A stretch of 7,006 nt of DNA from positions 1 to 7,006 of the forward strand of contig DAHXPE010000333.1 of assembly GCA_027364495.1 (NCBI GenBank), in the 5' to 3' direction. The notes beneath the pieces were generated by a model. It worked only from the letters and a program-made list of their open reading frames with translations, was not told where the DNA came from and did not search any database. Below are positions 5,653 through 7,006 of this stretch, piece by piece. Position 1 is the first letter of the stretch, and each line of letters opens with the position of its first letter. The stretch is from Candidatus Heimdallarchaeota archaeon. Lineage in GTDB: Archaea > Asgardarchaeota > Heimdallarchaeia > Hodarchaeales > LC-3. Both the position numbers and the translations under genes were made by a program.

Positions 5653-6798
5653 TTATTTCTCTTTTCTGATCGAGATCATTTTTTGAATGACAATTTTTTT
5701 CATGTAAATTCGAACTAAAATGTCTATATAGTATAAATATGTCAATACAATGAAAAAAAGTTTAACAATACTCAAATGAACACTCATTAGATTCTGCATC
5801 AAAGGTAAAATCATAATCTCGACAACATTCTTAAGAAACAAGTATTGAGAATAAACTAAACCAATAATGAATACGAACCCTGCGATAGTATAGCTCCAAA
5901 GTAAGATTTTAACTTTTTTGGTCACTGGGACGCAGGGAATAAAATTTTTATTAATAAAATGTCTGAGATAGTCATTATAAGTCTCGGTAAAAGTCGTAAA
6001 TCCTAATAGATCTATGATTAAAATATGCCCATCTGTAGACTGAGACAAAAAATTGAGATTGAATAAAATACTCAAAAAAACTCTCAAAGTAAGTATTTGA
6101 AGAAAGAAAGGAGAAATTAAATTTTGTAAGACAATTAACACGAGTAGTAAAAACATTACTTCAAACAGCATACCTGCCAAAGAGACAATGGTTCTTTTAA
6201 TTGGATTAGAAATATAAAACAAGTCGTCGGTTGTGGTTATTCCAGAGAAATACAAAAAACCTGGAAATTGGATATAAAATTTTGCTGATTTACCAGTGAA
6301 CAGATAATAAAAGAAATAATGACCAAATTCATGAACAGGAGTTAAAATCAATCTGGACAAAAAATACAGAGGAATAATCATAATCATATTTGTAAAAAGA
6401 TAGAAATTTGCCTTAGGCAAAAATAGATAATAAAAAAACAGGTTAATATACGAGATACAAAAGAAAAAAGTGAGAAGGAACATAAACCAATCAATTTTTT
6501 TATGTTCAAGAAGAAAATCAAAGATTTTAAAGTCAAGAACTTGAAAAGTTCTAGATCTCAAAAACGATTTTTTAGTAGCATGACCAAGTTCTACCATTTG
6601 AATGATTTCAGTCAATTGATCCTCTGACAGATAAATATTTATCATAGCTAACTTTTGTAAAGTGATTGCCTTATCTCGGGCGGTATAGTATGTCTGAATA
6701 ATTGTAAAAAGTTCATGTTCGGCTTCAAATTCATAACTTTTGTAATTAATGAGATAAGATCGTGTAAAGCGATTGTAACGGTAAGGTAAAGCATACAT
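5653..6798 (-). CDS. PqqD-like domain fused to membrane M50 zinc metalloprotease
   Basis: A 381-residue intramembrane metalloprotease of the site-2-protease clan (peptidase M50), in the branch often called putative peptide zinc metalloprotease. The zinc motif is H156-E157-F-G-H160, inside a hydrophobic segment (TPVHEFGHYFFYYLF). The third ligand is probably Asp256 in NLNFLSQSTDGH (247-258), matching the family NLNP...DGY motif but with Pro replaced by Phe250. The following IDLLGFTTF...YLRHF also fits the family. Membrane segments lie near 104-127, 134-165, 202-230, 235-250, 299-322 and 340-362. Residues about 8-75 resemble the small PqqD-like winged-helix domain (precursor-recognition fold) that precedes M50 in relatives. 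Such proteins often accompany peptide modification or export genes; none is seen here. The start is the ATG at 6798, with GTGAG eleven bases upstream. The PqqD call rests on pattern and position only. Confidence 0.85.
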   Translation of the reverse strand: MYALPYRYNRFTRSYLINYKSYEFEAEHELFTIIQTYYTARDKAITLQKLAMINIYLSEDQLTEIIQMVELGHATKKSFLRSRTFQVLDFKIFDFLLEHKKIDWFMFLLTFFFCISYINLFFYYLFLPKANFYLFTNMIMIIPLYFLSRLILTPVHEFGHYFFYYLFTGKSAKFYIQFPGFLYFSGITTTDDLFYISNPIKRTIVSLAGMLFEVMFLLLVLIVLQNLISPFFLQILTLRVFLSILFNLNFLSQSTDGHILIIDLLGFTTFTETYNDYLRHFINKNFIPCVPVTKKVKILLWSYTIAGFVFIIGLVYSQYLFLKNVVEIMILPLMQNLMSVHLSIVKLFFIVLTYLYYIDILVRIYMKKIVIQKMISIRKEK

Positions 6799-6866
6799 AG
6801 TATCTTTATCTCACATGTTAAAATAGAAAAATTTTCTTGTATTGTTTTAAAGTTGTAGTCGAAAAC

Positions 6867-6873
6867 AAATATA
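6867..6873 (-). promoter_or_regulatory. Candidate TATA box for the M50 protease gene
   Basis: On the minus strand TATATTT lies about 69 bases before the protease ATG. This would place a transcription start near 6845 and leave a leader of about 45 bases. The evidence is composition and spacing only. Confidence 0.25.
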
Positions 6874-6893
6874 GTGATAATCATTTCTTAAAA

Positions 6894-6974
6894 ATGGAAG
6901 TTCCTGGATGTCCTGCTATAAATTTAATTAAAGTAAATCCAAATCAACCAAAATGGGTTACCACTGTATTATGA
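6894..6974 (+). CDS. Possible 26-residue peptide gene divergent from the protease
   Basis: An ATG opens 26 codons ending in TGA: it begins MEVPGCPAINLI and ends NQPKWVTTVL. The composition is more balanced (Pro, Trp, Cys, Lys) than expected from random AT-rich DNA, and the G+C content here is higher than in the flanking tracts. The frame is open upstream to TAA at 6819-6821, and a TTG at 6837 would give 46 residues, so the piece could equally be the 3' tail of a decayed gene. No Shine-Dalgarno site precedes the ATG. It resembles no family I know. It starts 95 bases from the divergent M50 start, which makes a small substrate peptide conceivable, but there is no leader/core pattern such as a double-Gly site. 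Confidence 0.25.
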   Translation: MEVPGCPAINLIKVNPNQPKWVTTVL

Positions 6975-7006
6975 AAATATATATAAATATATATAATTAT
7001 ATAAAC
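6975..7006. repeat. (AT)n low-complexity tract
   Basis: The window closes with alternating ATATATATAAATATATATAA-type sequence directly after the mini-ORF stop. It is simple-sequence DNA with no coding content and may be intergenic or part of a promoter for a gene beyond the window. Confidence 0.6.

Noticed and set aside
6648..6884. Minus-strand frame of 78 codons at the protease 5' end
   Set aside because: It overlaps the N-terminal domain of the protease in a different frame, and its sequence is not protein-like.
6975..7006. AT tract as a replication origin
   Set aside because: It is a short simple repeat without iterated origin-recognition boxes or a neighbouring initiator gene; similar composition occurs in ordinary intergenic DNA here.

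Overview
This is an AT-rich window (roughly one third G+C by eye). It most likely comes from an archaeon, perhaps an uncultured Asgard-type lineage, but that placement is tentative. In favour of it are A/T-only promoter-like boxes, AT-rich intergenic DNA, mostly weak or absent Shine-Dalgarno sites, a solute-binding protein rich in N-glycosylation sequons, an endonuclease III-like glycosylase with the GIGKETAD helix-hairpin-helix, and an orphan seven-helix membrane protein. No rRNA, tRNA, CRISPR array or insertion sequence was seen.

Layout, left to right. Positions 8-1126 (+) hold an intact citrate synthase of the variant subfamily with Glu at the usual catalytic Asp position. It converges on 1199-2158 (-), the middle of a sugar-type ABC transporter solute-binding protein. 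That fragment lacks its signal peptide, first strand and C-terminal third, and no permease or ATPase gene lies nearby. Positions 2405-3313 (-) hold an intact alpha/beta hydrolase with the window's clearest ribosome binding site. Positions 3332-3485 are AT-rich divergent control DNA. Positions 3486-4002 (+) hold two damaged-looking small genes: an acidic protein interrupted by a TGA and a frameshift, and a small membrane protein whose 5' part is a tandem 84-bp duplication of uncertain frame. Immediately after comes 4009-4734 (+), a MagIII/endonuclease III-like [4Fe-4S] glycosylase that appears to lack both usual catalytic residues. Positions 4849-5598 (+) encode a seven-helix membrane protein of unknown function. 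It converges, across an A/T hairpin, on 5653-6798 (-), a membrane M50 zinc metalloprotease with a PqqD-like N-terminal domain. The last 200 bases hold a tiny divergent ORF and an (AT)n tract.

The genes do not form one pathway. The citrate synthase is core metabolism and the glycosylase-like protein belongs to DNA repair. The stretch 1199-4002 looks like an eroding accessory island with one intact, bacterial-looking hydrolase in it. The items most worth following are the PqqD-M50 protease with its adjacent mini-ORF, and the glycosylase with an altered active site. I did not find a complete, convincing new multi-gene system.
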